Positions 16,992 to 25,163 of a stretch of 64,000 bases of DNA are shown one piece after another. The position numbers were made by a program, and so were the translations under genes. This DNA comes from Christensenella tenuis (lineage in GTDB: Bacteria; Bacillota; Clostridia; Christensenellales; Christensenellaceae). Below the pieces are notes generated by a model. It did no database searches, had not been told where the DNA came from, and saw only the letters and a program-made list of their open reading frames with translations. Each line of letters begins with the position of its first letter. The stretch's first letter is position 1. The stretch is from positions 124,001 to 188,000 of the forward strand of contig NZ_JACOON010000002.1 in the NCBI RefSeq assembly GCF_014287795.1, in the 5' to 3' direction.

Positions 16992-17514
16992 GGTCGTTGT
17001 TTTTTTCCGCGGGCGCTTGAACCTGTTCGAAAATAAACGGCAGGACCTCGTCGCGTTGAAGTTCCAAAACATGTGCAAACTCGTCATACAACGCTTTTTC
17101 GGCATCCTTTAAGAAATGCTCGTCGGATAAATGGAGCTTTTTTCCCATTTTCTGCAAGGTGCGGCTATGGAGGTACAAAGCCTTAATCAGCCGGATCAGT
17201 TCGCGGCAATTGCCGCCCGCAAGAATTTCTTTGTAACGGACTTTGCGTTCATTTTCATCTTCGATCCAAATGGGTTCCTCATCCGGTATCTGGCGAATGA
17301 TTTCATGTGCCTCCCCGGGAGAAAGAACACGCCGCATTTTAGATGTAAGCGCTTCATTTTGCGTAGGCACAAAAACCCGTGTGTCTTTTCCGTCATAAAT
17401 CGGCCGCAGGACATAATATTCAACAGATGTCTTACCGAAAGTCTTTTTTGCGATCTCAACAATCTTGCAAACGCCCTGTATGCCATATAAAACCGATTCA
17501 TTCACCTGAAACAT
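16984..17514 (-). CDS. carD: CarD-like transcriptional regulator
   Basis: Binds the RNA polymerase beta subunit through an N-terminal Tudor-like RID domain and stabilises open promoter complexes. Residues 1-60 (MFQVNESVLYGIQGVCKIVEI..EYYVLRPIYDGKDTRVFVPTQ) show that domain. The C-terminal helical DNA-binding part follows (EEPIWIEDENERKVRYKEIL..CRELIRLIKALYLHSRTLQ). Start at 17514 is set by AAGGAGG; a longer in-frame extension upstream is part of the leader hairpin. About 176 residues, as in other clostridial members. Confidence 0.85.
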   Translation of the reverse strand: MFQVNESVLYGIQGVCKIVEIAKKTFGKTSVEYYVLRPIYDGKDTRVFVPTQNEALTSKMRRVLSPGEAHEIIRQIPDEEPIWIEDENERKVRYKEILAGGNCRELIRLIKALYLHSRTLQKMGKKLHLSDEHFLKDAEKALYDEFAHVLELQRDEVLPFIFEQVQAPAEKNNDHV

Positions 17515-17549
17515 CTTGTCCTCCTTCAACTTAGCGCGACAACCCTGAC

Positions 17550-17605
17550 AAAAAAACGTGCGGTTTGCACGAGCTGGACTTACGTTCCGCAAAGCAAACT
17601 GCACG
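17550..17605 (-). terminator. Terminator-like hairpin in the carD leader
   Basis: On the minus strand CGTGCAGTTTGC and GCAAACCGCACG form a twelve-position stem with one mismatch, with a run of seven T directly after it. It lies between a probable promoter region (TGGTAGAAT near 17630) and the carD ribosome site. It may be an attenuator of carD rather than a simple end of the previous transcript, which has its own terminator at 17672-17701. Confidence 0.6.
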
Positions 17606-17671
17606 CTGACCTTCTAATTTCATTCTACCACTTTTTTCACAAAAATGGCAGAGGGAATTTTCATAGATATA

Positions 17672-17701
17672 TTAAAACTCCCCGCCATCCGTGCGGGGAG
17701 T
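17672..17701 (-). terminator. Terminator of the cysteine-rich protein gene
   Basis: On the minus strand ACTCCCCGC pairs with GCGGGGAGT around a seven-base loop, followed by TTTTAAT. It lies just past the stop codon at 17715. Confidence 0.8.
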
Positions 17702-17714
17702 CCCTAAATAGCTG

Positions 17715-18035
17715 TTAATCTTCAAATTTGATCGATACGTCTTTCTTAAGCGCAAGCCGGCATTCCGCTTCCATACATTTGATGATTCCGGATAAAACGG
17801 GGCATGCGGCATGAACCGGGAAATGCTCCTTGGCATAGTCGAAAAATACTCCGTCGCCGGGCTTTTTCAAACAGATCTCATACGCATCGAATGTGCTGCC
17901 AAGCTCGTCCATCATGGCGCGTATGCTGTCGCACCCGGATTTCACTGTTACTTCCACGGTCATCTGGTCGTCTGAATGCGCTTCGACGCTGGTAATAAGG
18001 CCGCAAACGCCGGGATCAATAAGTACTTTTGTCAT
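17715..18035 (-). CDS. Small cysteine-rich protein, unknown function (DUF6951-like)
   Basis: About 106 residues from ATG 18035, eight bases after AAGGAGGG; GTG 18044 is possible but overlaps the ribosome site. Six cysteines are spaced through the protein (GVCGL, SGCDS, EICLK, AACPVL, IKCMEAEC), suggesting a bound metal or an iron-sulfur centre. The C-terminal ACPVLSGIIKCMEAECRLAL pattern is what I associate with the DUF6951 group. Single-gene transcript with its own terminator. No partner or reaction can be proposed. Confidence 0.6.
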   Translation of the reverse strand: MTKVLIDPGVCGLITSVEAHSDDQMTVEVTVKSGCDSIRAMMDELGSTFDAYEICLKKPGDGVFFDYAKEHFPVHAACPVLSGIIKCMEAECRLALKKDVSIKFED

Positions 18036-18171
18036 CGTTTCCACCCTCCTTTTGGATTATCATACTCCTTTTTGCGGCGCGGCGCAATCCAAAAAAATGC
18101 GGACAGGCGTTTTCATTTGCAATTTCGTGGTGTATGATAAGGGAAAACGGCATTAGAAGGAGATGTTTTCG

Positions 18172-19641
18172 TTGCAGGAGTTTGTAGCGCGTCCGCATTG
18201 CGGAATGGTAAAAGGAACGGAAGACGGCGGAACGATCGTATGGCGGGGAATCCCGTATGCGCAGCCGCCCGTACGGTTTGCGCCGCCGCGTCCCGTCCGG
18301 CCATGGAATGGAATACGTGCTGCCACAGAGTTCGGGCCTTCCTGCCCGCAGGAAAATGGGAAGCGAAGCCCGATGGACGAGGACTGCCTGTATCTTAATA
18401 TATGGTCGCCTGCGGCGGACGGAAAACGCCCGGTTATGTTTTTTATCCACGGCGGTTCGTTTGCGGGCGGGAGCGGCAGTGAGGAAGCATATAACGGTGC
18501 AAATCTTGCGCATAATGAAGACGTTGTGGTCGTAACATTTAATTATCGCGTGGGAATTTTGGGGTTTCTGGATTTTTCGTTCATGCACGATGGCTTTCAT
18601 GCCAATTGTGGGCTGTGGGACGTACTTGAAGCCCTGCGCTGGGTCAAAGAGAATATCGCGGCCTTTGGCGGCGATCCGGACAACGTCACCGTCTTTGGCC
18701 AATCGGCAGGCGGGACAATTACAAGCGTGCTTCCTGTCCTTCCCTCTGCCAGAGGGCTTTTTGCAAAATGTATCGTAATGAGCGGCGGCCCAACGCTCCT
18801 GCAGGGCCGGGAGGAAGGCAGGCGTACGGCGAGGGCTTTTTGCAAAGCGGCGGGAATACGGACCGCGGACGGCTTGCGTTCCATCCCTGCGGAAGAAATT
18901 CCGGCCTGCCAGCATGAATTTGTATCCGCATGCGGGCTTGGAGCGGGAACGTTTCGTATTTCGGTGGATGGGACGCTTGTTCCCGATTATCCGATTGCCG
19001 CCGCCCGCGGCGGATATGCAAAGGGAATCCCCATGCTTATTGGCACAACACGGGAGGAAATGTCATTTTTGCTGATAAAACCACTGGCAAAAGTGCTCGA
19101 TGTGGATGGTATCATGCAGGCGGGTGTGGAGCATGAAACAGCCGAGTGCAAGGAACGCATTCCACAAGCTTACCAAAAGCGTTATGGAAAACGGCGCGGG
19201 CAGGCAATGATGTTTTCCGATATGGTATTCCGTATGGGAAATATATGGTATGTCCAGGAATACAGCCGCCATTGCGACACATGGATGTACCGCTTTGACT
19301 ACGAAACGCCGGCCATGAAAGTGAGCGGCCTGCACGCATTTCACTCGAGTGATATTCCGTTTGTATTTGGAAATTTTAAGGCCGGAATGGGTAAACTGAT
19401 TTTTCTACTTTCTCCATCCATGAAAAAGGCGCGGGAGCTTTCACGCGAAATACAACGGGATTTCGGCTTGTTTGCGCGCACCGGCGAGGTGAAATGGCCG
19501 AAATGTACCAATACGGATATTCCGGCAAAATGTTACGCAAAGCACTGCTCCATACTTCCTGCCGTCGAAAAAGAAATTTGTCGGGAATATGAAAAGACTC
19601 ATTTCAAACAAACCAGCTTTTCAAGCTGCTGGGATGAATAA
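18172..19641 (+). CDS. Type B carboxylesterase (para-nitrobenzyl esterase family)
   Basis: A cytoplasmic alpha/beta hydrolase of about 490 residues acting on carboxylic esters; the natural substrate is unknown. It shows the family signature EDCLYLNIW, the oxyanion loop FIHGGSFAGGSG, the nucleophile elbow GQSAGG, the acid in GTTREEMSF and the histidine in LHAFHSSDIPFVFGN. AAGGAG lies immediately before ATG 18163, too close, so the real start is probably TTG 18172, ten bases from it. No signal peptide. Stands alone between genes on the other strand. Confidence 0.88.
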   Translation: MQEFVARPHCGMVKGTEDGGTIVWRGIPYAQPPVRFAPPRPVRPWNGIRAATEFGPSCPQENGKRSPMDEDCLYLNIWSPAADGKRPVMFFIHGGSFAGGSGSEEAYNGANLAHNEDVVVVTFNYRVGILGFLDFSFMHDGFHANCGLWDVLEALRWVKENIAAFGGDPDNVTVFGQSAGGTITSVLPVLPSARGLFAKCIVMSGGPTLLQGREEGRRTARAFCKAAGIRTADGLRSIPAEEIPACQHEFVSACGLGAGTFRISVDGTLVPDYPIAAARGGYAKGIPMLIGTTREEMSFLLIKPLAKVLDVDGIMQAGVEHETAECKERIPQAYQKRYGKRRGQAMMFSDMVFRMGNIWYVQEYSRHCDTWMYRFDYETPAMKVSGLHAFHSSDIPFVFGNFKAGMGKLIFLLSPSMKKARELSREIQRDFGLFARTGEVKWPKCTNTDIPAKCYAKHCSILPAVEKEICREYEKTHFKQTSFSSCWDE

Positions 19642-19825
19642 TGTGCAAGTACGCCCCAGAGCAGCGCATTCAGGCTGTCGATAAACTTTTATCGCGGGAA
19701 TTGACCGGCGTTTTCTAAACTGTTATTTGCTGGCAAGAGACAGGCCTGCGCTCATATGGCGGTTTTGCGGCCGCGCGGCAGTGAGGTTTTTTCGGCAAGC
19801 GCGCTGGGGTATAGGCGTTTTCTTT

Positions 19826-20671
19826 TTACAATCCAAGTTTTGCCAGTGTACGGCTTTTTTCACTGATGCTGCGCGAAGGAAGAATCTGACGTGCGGCATA
19901 CATCTTGTTGCCCAGCAATTCATTCAATTCAAAAATGTTATTTTCGCTTTGCAGGTACATATATGAGAAAAACAAACGCAATGCACGCATTGTAAGCTTG
20001 GATTCGTCGATTTTTACCATGCCGCCCAAAATCTTGAGCTGGCGGCAGATATAGGCACGGTCGATAATACGGTTCATACCCCTCCCATAGAAAATAATAC
20101 CGTTTTTAATGCCGTTTTCCCGGCAATACTGGCTGAGCACCTCCTGGAGGTTACGCGAGATGACGATATCCCATGCCTTTCCGCTGCGCTCGGCGTTTGC
20201 ATAACCGTTCTTTACCGCATCTACAGTGATGAATTCAAGATCGCTGTAGTTGATTCCCGTGCCAGCGACCGTGCGGATAATATAATACAGTTTGCTGTCT
20301 TCGCGCGCCGCCGCGGCAAGGAGCTTTTTATATTCCGCGCGCGTAAGCACTTCGGGAAGGCGTTCCGGCTGCTTTTTTCTGATATTTCTGATGCAGAAAC
20401 GCTCTTCGTGCATAAAGCGGAACAAACGGTTTGTGATGCCGATAATATTGATGGCAGTGGCGTTTTTATATTTGGCTTCCACATGGGCGCGAAATTCAGC
20501 TACATCTTCAGGCGTGATCCCGTGCAGGCCGCATTCATGCTCAAAATAACCGTTCATATAAGCCAGGTTGCGTGCGTAAACGTTGAATGTAGATCCTGCG
20601 AGCCCTTTTTTCGCAAGCACATCCAGATATTCCTGCGTGCCGTGCTTGAGCTTCTTCAATGTAATTTCCAT
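19826..20671 (-). CDS. Tyrosine recombinase-fold protein lacking catalytic residues
   Basis: The 281-residue product has the two-domain outline of XerC/XerD recombinases: a SAM-like N-terminal DNA-binding domain (LAKKGLAGSTFNVYARNLAYMN..) and a C-terminal domain in the right order. The active site is degraded. The first arginine position reads TGINYSDL, the HxxRH box reads RALRL, the second histidine box reads LLGNK and no tyrosine follows. Only one Arg and the hairpin lysine (SGKAWD) remain. It probably binds DNA without cutting it, as a regulator or decayed integrase. The frame is intact, arguing for a retained function. Confidence 0.75.
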   Translation of the reverse strand: MEITLKKLKHGTQEYLDVLAKKGLAGSTFNVYARNLAYMNGYFEHECGLHGITPEDVAEFRAHVEAKYKNATAINIIGITNRLFRFMHEERFCIRNIRKKQPERLPEVLTRAEYKKLLAAAAREDSKLYYIIRTVAGTGINYSDLEFITVDAVKNGYANAERSGKAWDIVISRNLQEVLSQYCRENGIKNGIIFYGRGMNRIIDRAYICRQLKILGGMVKIDESKLTMRALRLFFSYMYLQSENNIFELNELLGNKMYAARQILPSRSISEKSRTLAKLGL

Positions 20672-20818
20672 ATTGCCTCCTTTGGTCGTGGAATACTTAT
20701 ATATTGGGGATAAAATTATTGCTACTATTATTTATAGCACGTAGAGTTGCCTTTGCCATGCGCCGCCTGTATGTTTCACGGATTATAATTGACGAATGCG
20801 TGGAAAACAAAAAACACA

Positions 20819-20847
20819 TTGACAAGGATGCGGTTTAACGTTAAACT
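20819..20847 (+). promoter_or_regulatory. Sigma-A promoter with O1 operator (GTTTAACGTTAAAC)
   Basis: TTGACA (20819-20824) and TAAACT (20842-20847) are 17 bases apart. The perfect palindrome GTTTAACGTTAAAC (20833-20846) covers the spacer and -10 box, a position that would block RNA polymerase. The same sequence sits on the promoters at 33568 and 43533, pointing to one LacI-family repressor. Confidence 0.85.
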
Positions 20848-20915
20848 AATTAATAAAGTCGAGAATCTTTTCAAGCAAAAACAGAAAAATAATCAAAAGC
20901 CAAGGGGATGATTTT

Positions 20916-21662
20916 ATGGATTTTACGGGACGCACGGCGATTGTTACGGGCGGAGCGAAAGGGATTGGACGTGGCTGCTGTGAATTGCTTGCCCAAAACG
21001 GCGCAAACGTAGTGATTGCGGATATGAACCTTGAAGGCGCGAAGGAAGTAGAAGCAGCGCTTTGTGAAAAAGGACTTTCCGCCAAAGCGGTGCAGGTAAA
21101 TGTCAAGTCGGTGGCGGACGTGCGCAACATGGTTAAGACCGCTGCCGGTATGTTTGGCAGTGTGGATATCCTGATTAACAATGCGGGAATCCTCCACACA
21201 ACGCCAATTGAAGACGTGACGGAGGAAGAGTGGGACAATATTGTGGATATCAACCTGAAAAGCGTATTTTTTGCAACGCAGGCGGTTCTCCCCTATATGA
21301 GGGAAAAACAATATGGAAAAGTGCTTAACCTGTCTTCACTCGCGGGCCGCAACGGCGGCATTGCGAATGGGCTCGGCTATTCCGCAACCAAGGCGGGGAT
21401 CATCGGCCTTACGCGCGGCTTTGCCTCGCGGCTGGCAAAGGACGGAATTAATGTAAACGCGATTGCGCCGGGTTCTACGGATACGGGCATTCTCGATACG
21501 CTTCCACAGGAAAAGATTGACGATCTTGTATCAAAGATTCCGCTCGGGCGGTTTGGGAAGACGGAAGAGATTGCGAACGTGGCTGTATTCCTGTGCTCGG
21601 ATGAAGCCGCCTTTGTTACGGGCGCGGTGGTAGACGTGAACGGCGGAATGTATTTTGGATGA
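20916..21662 (+). CDS. Short-chain dehydrogenase/reductase (FabG-like)
   Basis: NAD(P)-dependent oxidoreductase of 248 residues. The cofactor loop TGGAKGIGRG, the NNAG motif and the catalytic Ser-Tyr-Lys set (NLSSLAGRNG.., YSATKAG) are all present, with the PG motif (APGSTDTGILDT) after them. It is the first gene of an O1-controlled operon with glycerate kinase, an FAH-family hydrolase and a mutarotase-like protein. Oxidation of a sugar, sugar lactone or sugar acid is therefore more likely than fatty acid synthesis. The substrate is not defined by sequence. Confidence 0.88.
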   Translation: MDFTGRTAIVTGGAKGIGRGCCELLAQNGANVVIADMNLEGAKEVEAALCEKGLSAKAVQVNVKSVADVRNMVKTAAGMFGSVDILINNAGILHTTPIEDVTEEEWDNIVDINLKSVFFATQAVLPYMREKQYGKVLNLSSLAGRNGGIANGLGYSATKAGIIGLTRGFASRLAKDGINVNAIAPGSTDTGILDTLPQEKIDDLVSKIPLGRFGKTEEIANVAVFLCSDEAAFVTGAVVDVNGGMYFG

Positions 21663-21672
21663 GGAAAGAACA

Positions 21673-22809
21673 GTGCTGAAAAAAATTGTAATAGCGCCCG
21701 ATTCATTTAAGGGAACGATGACTTCAATTGAAATATGCAGTTATATCGAGGATGCCGTTAAAAAATACCTGCCGGATGCGCAAGTGGTAAAAATACCCAT
21801 TGCGGACGGCGGTGAGGGAACGGTAGACGCCTACCTTTCCGGAATTGGCGGAATGCGCCGCAGGAAAACAGTCACCGGGCCGATGGGCGCGCCGGTAGAG
21901 GCGGAATATGGCATCCTTCCAGATGGGGAAACGGCGGTGATCGAGATGGCGGCGGCAAGCGGCCTGCCTCTTGTAGAAAAAGAAAAGTCTCCCATGAATG
22001 CAACGACATTCGGGACGGGAGAGCTGATTGCAAACGCCGTGGAAAATGGCTGTACAAAAATTATTCTGGGAATTGGCGGCAGCGCGACAAACGATGGCGG
22101 CATCGGTGCGCTTACAGCGCTGGGCGTCCGCTTTTTGGATGAAACGGGGCGGGAAGTCACGCCCGATGGCAAAGGGCTCGCACGGATTGCTTCTATTGAT
22201 GCGGCCGGGCTTCCTGAAAGAATCCGGCGGGTAAAGCTTACCATTGCGTGCGATGTTAAAAACCCGCTTGCCGGGAAAAATGGCGCGGCCCATGTTTTTG
22301 GCCCGCAGAAGGGCGCGACTCCGGAAATGGTGGAAGCGCTTGACGCAGGGCTCCTGCACTACAACAGTATCCTGACAAAGCTTACGGGGATTGACCGCAA
22401 GGATGAGAGCGGGATGGGAGCCGCGGGCGGCCTGGGGCTTTCATTGAAAACGTTCCTGGACGCGCGGATGGAGCCGGGAATCGATTTGATTCTGGATACG
22501 GCGGCGTTCGATGAGAAACTTGAAGGCGCAGATCTTGTTATCACGGGCGAGGGCAAGATCGACGGACAGAGCAAGCAGGGGAAAGTACCCGTAGGCGTCG
22601 CGTGGCGCGCCCGGAAAAAAAAGGTCCCGGTAATCGCGCTGGTGGGCGACGTGGGCGCGGGGTATGAAGATCTCTACGAGGAAGGTATTACGGCGATTTT
22701 TTCCACCAATAAAGCAGCCGTCCCTTATGAGCAGGCGCGAAAGACAAGCGTGGAGGACCTGAAGTTCCTGACGGAATCCCTCTTGCGTGCTTATTGTGCG
22801 GTAAGGTAA
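21673..22809 (+). CDS. garK: Glycerate kinase (GarK/GlxK family)
   Basis: Phosphorylates D-glycerate, in this family usually to 2-phosphoglycerate, feeding glycolysis. The opening KKIVIAPDSFKGTMTS and the inner GIGGSATNDGGIGALTALG, SGMGAAGGLG and VITGEGKIDGQSKQGKVP motifs are diagnostic. I prefer GTG 21673, six bases after GAGGAAA, to TTG 21655 which overlaps the SDR stop. About 378 residues. A tartronate-semialdehyde-type reductase that would supply glycerate lies at 34521 behind the same O1 operator. Confidence 0.92.
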   Translation: MLKKIVIAPDSFKGTMTSIEICSYIEDAVKKYLPDAQVVKIPIADGGEGTVDAYLSGIGGMRRRKTVTGPMGAPVEAEYGILPDGETAVIEMAAASGLPLVEKEKSPMNATTFGTGELIANAVENGCTKIILGIGGSATNDGGIGALTALGVRFLDETGREVTPDGKGLARIASIDAAGLPERIRRVKLTIACDVKNPLAGKNGAAHVFGPQKGATPEMVEALDAGLLHYNSILTKLTGIDRKDESGMGAAGGLGLSLKTFLDARMEPGIDLILDTAAFDEKLEGADLVITGEGKIDGQSKQGKVPVGVAWRARKKKVPVIALVGDVGAGYEDLYEEGITAIFSTNKAAVPYEQARKTSVEDLKFLTESLLRAYCAVR

Positions 22810-22838
22810 AATGAATCCTGATACAGCGAGGTGCTAAC

Positions 22839-23591
22839 ATGAAGATATGCAGGTTTGAAAAATATGAGAAAGACTTCTATGGGGTGCTCGATGGAGACGA
22901 TATCTCCGTAATTGCCGGGCAGCCTTATGAACAAATTTCGCTTACAGGCGAACACGTAAAGCTTGGCGATGTCAGGCTGCTCGCGCCGACTGTGCCCAAA
23001 AACATCGTAGCGGTGGGGCTTAACTACAGGAAACACGCAGAAGAGATTGGTATGCCTCTTGTGGAAGAACCGCTTATTTTTTCGAAGTTTGTAAGCTCTA
23101 TCATCAATCCGTTTGAGAAAATCGTAAAACCGGACGTATGCAAGCAGCTCGATTATGAAGCGGAGCTTGCGATTGTAATCGGGAAAAAATGTTCCAAAGT
23201 AAAAAAAGAGGACGCGAAAAGTTATATCCTTGGTTTTACCTGCATGAACGACGTGACCGCGCGCGATTTGCAGGATATGACGAAACAATGGGCGCGCTGC
23301 AAAGGCTTTGACACCTTTTCGCCGTTCGGGCCGTGGATTGAAACAGAGGCCGACGGCGATAATTTGCATTTGCAGGCTGTGCTGAACGGCAGAGTGGTGC
23401 AGGATGATACCACAGCGGATTTTATTTTTGATACGGCTGCGCTTGTGGAGTATATCAGCGGCTTCATGACGCTGTACCCGGGGGATATTATTACCACCGG
23501 CACGCCGGGAGGCATCGGCCCCATGAAAAGCGGCGATGAAATTAAAGTTGTAATCGAAGGGATTGGCGAGCTTGTGAACTATGTGAAATAA
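22839..23591 (+). CDS. Fumarylacetoacetate hydrolase-family protein
   Basis: A 250-residue metal-dependent C-C hydrolase or decarboxylase of the FAH fold. Family marks are VGLNYRKHAEE, the metal-binding DYEAELAIVIGK, FTCMNDVTARDLQ and TGTPGGIGP. Members act on 2,4-diketo acids, including hydrolases that split 2,4-diketo-3-deoxy-L-rhamnonate or -fuconate. Given the SDR upstream and the rhamnose mutarotase-like gene downstream, a deoxy-diketo sugar acid is a reasonable substrate guess. No sugar-acid dehydratase is seen in the window, so the pathway would be incomplete here. Confidence 0.88.
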   Translation: MKICRFEKYEKDFYGVLDGDDISVIAGQPYEQISLTGEHVKLGDVRLLAPTVPKNIVAVGLNYRKHAEEIGMPLVEEPLIFSKFVSSIINPFEKIVKPDVCKQLDYEAELAIVIGKKCSKVKKEDAKSYILGFTCMNDVTARDLQDMTKQWARCKGFDTFSPFGPWIETEADGDNLHLQAVLNGRVVQDDTTADFIFDTAALVEYISGFMTLYPGDIITTGTPGGIGPMKSGDEIKVVIEGIGELVNYVK

Positions 23592-23646
23592 GGGCGCGCG
23601 GCAGGGCCGTCTGCCTGAAAATAGAATAAAAGGAGAGAAATTGACA

Positions 23647-23979
23647 ATGAAAAAGTATTTATGCGTCATCGAAATCAAGCCGGAGTGCAGGGACGAATAT
23701 ATCGGCATCCACAATAACCCCTGGAGGGAAATGCTGGAAGCAATCCGCGCCGCCGGGTATACAAACGAAGCAATTTTTTATCATAAAGACCAAAGCATCA
23801 TCTACCTGGAATGCCCGGACGATACGACGCATGAGGAGTGCGACGCGCGCCTGCGCGCGACAGATGTCTGCAAAAAATGGGATGTTACGGTATGTCCGTG
23901 GTTTGCTGCGGAACCTGTGATGTGCGAAAAGATCTTCGACCTGAACCAGCAGCTTGACGGAGAGCTTCTTGCAGACTAA
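23647..23979 (+). CDS. L-rhamnose/L-fucose mutarotase-like protein
   Basis: A 110-residue ferredoxin-like protein of the RhaM family, which interconverts alpha and beta anomers. Marks are YLCVIEIKPECRDEYIGIHNNPW (catalytic His), the AIFYHKDQSIIYLECPDD strand pair and the tryptophan near KKWDVTV. Start at ATG 23647 after AAAAGGAGAG; a TTG at 23641 is less likely. It is more divergent than the second copy at 50239. Last gene of the O1 operon before a terminator. Confidence 0.82.
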   Translation: MKKYLCVIEIKPECRDEYIGIHNNPWREMLEAIRAAGYTNEAIFYHKDQSIIYLECPDDTTHEECDARLRATDVCKKWDVTVCPWFAAEPVMCEKIFDLNQQLDGELLAD

Positions 23980-23983
23980 GGGA

Positions 23984-24853
23984 TCAATAAAAATTTTTGG
24001 AACGAAACGCCGTGGGGGTCATTCCCGCGGCGTTTTTGAATGACCGGATGAGAATGTTCACATTGGAAAAACCCACGCGGTCTGAAATATCCTGTACAGT
24101 CATCTGCGTGGTAAGCAGCAAGCGCCTGGCTTTGTCAAGACGCCTTTGGTTAAGATAGGCATGCGGTGCGACGCCGATCTGTGCCTTGAAAGTGCGCGAC
24201 AAATGGTACGGACTCAAAAGGGAAGCACGGGCAATGTCTTCAAGGGTAACTTGCTCGGCATAGTGCTGGTCGATAAACTCTTTTGCCTGCCTTACGGCAG
24301 GAGAAAGTTCGGATGTCTCCATACTCCTGTGCGTGCTTACCGCAAGCTCCGTTAAAATACGGGAAAGCGCGAGGGAAATTTCGAGTGGGGCGTGGTCGTC
24401 TGGAGACAGGCACAAATTGATAATCTCCCCCACCAGTTTTCTCGTAGCCTTGATATCATTGCAGGAAAGTACACGCCATCCGTCCCGGTTGATATAGTCG
24501 TGATAGGTGCGGGCTGCGCTGCCGTCGAAACGGATATAATAGTTTTCCCAGAAATCGCCGAGCGTACAATATTCGTGATACTGTGTGCAGTCAATAAAGA
24601 CGATGTCACCCACGCCGAGGACGCACGTTTTTCCCTGATAGGTAAAACGGCCCTGCCCGCGCGTCGTTACGAGCAGCAACACGCCGTCAAGATACCACGT
24701 TTTCGTATAACATTCTTTTTTCGCGCCGATTTGTCCAGCGCAGTATACGAAAAAAGGCAGGCTGCGCGCGAGGGCTGAAGCATTGGCAATGACCCCGCAG
24801 GATTCATCGGTAATATCGAGGTTGTACTCACGGTTCGGTTCGCGTACAATCAT
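23984..24853 (-). CDS. AraC-family transcriptional regulator
   Basis: A 289-residue sugar-type regulator. An N-terminal cupin (about 40-140, with GVLLLVTTRGQGRFTYQGKTC and YHEYCTLGDFWENYYIRFDG) would bind ligand. The C-terminal double helix-turn-helix (about 190-285) has VTLEDIARASLLSPYHLSRTFKAQIG and VQDISDRVGFSNVNILIRSFK. It is convergent with the O1 operon and divergent from the first UroD gene, so it probably acts on the 24.86-25.16 kb intergenic region. Its 3' end contains the terminator of the opposite operon. Confidence 0.88.
   Translation of the reverse strand: MIVREPNREYNLDITDESCGVIANASALARSLPFFVYCAGQIGAKKECYTKTWYLDGVLLLVTTRGQGRFTYQGKTCVLGVGDIVFIDCTQYHEYCTLGDFWENYYIRFDGSAARTYHDYINRDGWRVLSCNDIKATRKLVGEIINLCLSPDDHAPLEISLALSRILTELAVSTHRSMETSELSPAVRQAKEFIDQHYAEQVTLEDIARASLLSPYHLSRTFKAQIGVAPHAYLNQRRLDKARRLLLTTQMTVQDISDRVGFSNVNILIRSFKNAAGMTPTAFRSKNFY
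24005..24037 (+). terminator. Terminator of the 20916-23979 operon, inside the opposing araC gene
   Basis: On the + strand AAACGCCGTGGG pairs with CCCGCGGCGTTT over twelve positions (one G-U) around a seven-base loop, followed by TTTTT. The whole signal lies within the last codons of the minus-strand regulator gene. Confidence 0.82.
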
Positions 24854-24954
24854 GACTGCCTCCTGAAGAATAGCAAAAAAAGTATATAATATGGCACGAA
24901 AAGATGATTACAATCCAGCCGCACTATGTTAGTATTATACAAAATAAGGAAGTT

Positions 24955-25057
24955 TAAAACAATACCATTTCCCTCCCGGAAGCAGAAGACATCATTAAAT
25001 AAAAACGTCATTTAGTCGTATAATATGGATGTTATTCAGGAAATGGTATCCTTACAA
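24955..25057. promoter_or_regulatory. Divergent regulatory region with two inverted O3 operators
   Basis: The 310-base gap between the araC gene and the first UroD gene holds two copies of the O3 motif in opposite orientation: TAAAACAATACCATTTCC at 24955-24972 (+) and TTGTAAGGATACCATTTCC at 25039-25057 (read on the minus strand). They match the operators at 26310 and 28602. Between them is TATAAT (25018-25023 on +), a likely -10 box for the UroD gene. Paired inverted sites could support repression by looping. Confidence 0.65.
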
Positions 25058-25163
25058 GTTTTGTGCCTTCAATTTAACCGGAACTAAAATGCCGCACATG
25101 CGGGGGCGAAAAAGATATTGGGAAACCAAAAGCAAAAAAAGTGTATCATAGGAGGTTGACGCC

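Noticed and set aside
20916..21662. FabG of fatty acid synthesis
   Set aside because: No other fatty acid synthesis genes are nearby; the operon and operator point to sugar metabolism.
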